In this document: piece after piece, positions 63,400 to 64,000 of the stretch | Numbering within the stretch: position 1 is the first letter of the stretch | How the letters are laid out: every line of letters begins with the position of its first letter | Origin: Chrysaora quinquecirrha | Taxonomy: Eukaryota > Cnidaria > Scyphozoa > Semaeostomeae > Pelagiidae | NCBI GenBank assembly: GCA_014526335.1 | Contig: JACTAT010000092.1 | Coordinates: 294,056-358,055, forward strand | Direction: 5' to 3' | Length of the DNA: 64,000 nt | The notes under the pieces: generated by a model | The model's input: only the letters and a program-made list of their open reading frames with translations | What the model was told of the DNA's origin: nothing | Database searches by the model: none | Position numbers and translations under genes: made by a program

Positions 63400-64000
63400 G
63401 TAAGTTATTTTGCTGTTTTCAAGTTTGTGGATTTTGGGAAGGACTGCCCCTCTTGAATGATTGAATGAGTGTGCTCACCAAAAATCATTGAAGATTTAAT
63501 GAGCAGGCTTGTCACTCCTTAGAGGAAGTACAGTGTTTCGATGGTCCTTTCTAAGGCAATGAGGAACTTGTCATGTTAGATTCCTACACATGGAGTTGTC
63601 TTGCGCCCAGGGTAATTTCATTTTGCACTTTCGTGAAACATTGGGTAATCTAGAAATAGATACTTATGACGATGTCATCATTTTGTCACTTTACTATAAT
63701 ATATTATTACCCTATGATCAGGGCAGCAACTTCTTTTATGCAATCTGATTGGCTGAAAACGTTCGAATGCGACGTAATGATAGGGCATTATTATCCGGTA
63801 ATGCCCGCTCATTACGTCAAACGTTCGAAATTTTTAGATTTAGAACGCAGCACCAAATGGCTTCGTTGTAATATCTTTAAACACGCTACGAGGTTTGCAA
63901 TCATTAGCGGAAGCTCAGTTTTGTGACGGCTTCGGGTTAATATTTTCTGGTACTGCCCTCGGAAACAGTTATTATAGCCTTAGTAATCTTGAATTATGAT
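63400..64000. other. SSUH2-like intron, no exon seen
   Basis: Begins with the donor GTAAGT at 63400. A small inverted pair 'aacgttcgaatgcgacgtaatgatag' and 'cattacgtcaaacgttcg' lies at 63759-63826. The next exon is outside the window. Confidence 0.5.

Overview
This window looks like nuclear DNA from an invertebrate animal, most likely an anthozoan cnidarian such as a coral or sea anemone. The genes are metazoan and split by many GT-AG introns, the DNA is AT-rich, and the space between exons is packed with transposon debris. The species call is inference; no single marker in the sequence proves it. Two 500-base runs of N (13179-13678 and 56001-56500) are assembly gaps.

Genes, left to right. 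At 1-13 kb, on the minus strand, lie parts of two head-to-tail Cys-loop (GABA-A/glycine-type) receptor genes. The upstream one (9025-13069) has the Cys-loop, M1, M2 and M3; the downstream one (1124-2358) runs off the left edge. At 16.4-16.8 kb (+) is the last exon of a Ras-like GTPase of the RERG type. From 20.05 to 40.3 kb (-) runs one malic enzyme gene. Eleven coding exons can be read, starting with a mitochondrial-type presequence, but about 105 codons near the C-terminus are missing. A BEL/Pao LTR retrotransposon (20649-26946, +) sits exactly where those exons should be. A large fold-back transposon (31531-35993) fills another intron of the same gene. At 54.4-55.6 kb (-) are two exons of an HTATSF1-like splicing factor, at 57.2-58.9 kb (-) a complete three-exon FAM136A gene, and at 60.27 kb to the right edge (+) the N-terminal half of an SSUH2-like gene. 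FAM136A and SSUH2 are divergently arranged. A possible Asn-rich exon lies at 43.35-43.70 kb.

Repeats dominate the rest. There are two tRNA-derived SINE families with recognisable A/B boxes and several non-autonomous DNA transposons with visible target-site duplications (two hAT-like with 8-bp, one piggyBac-like at TTAA, one pogo/Tigger-like at TA). There are also fold-back MITEs, one of them nested in another repeat, and many tandem arrays: a TATAG pentanucleotide, a TTAG tetranucleotide, a 110-bp x4 array, a 165-bp x3 array and a ~180-bp higher-order array built from CTAAYG hexamers.

The strongest unusual signals are three. First, malic enzyme exons are missing at a BEL element whose two LTRs carry different ~30-bp insertions and which has no target-site duplication. 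Second, a 1.5-kb-armed inverted repeat of a poorly known transposon family has a nested hAT MITE. Third, a near-perfect 126-bp-arm hairpin lies in the SSUH2 intron. All coordinates come from reading the sequence by eye; exon boundaries are splice-site based and not supported by transcripts.
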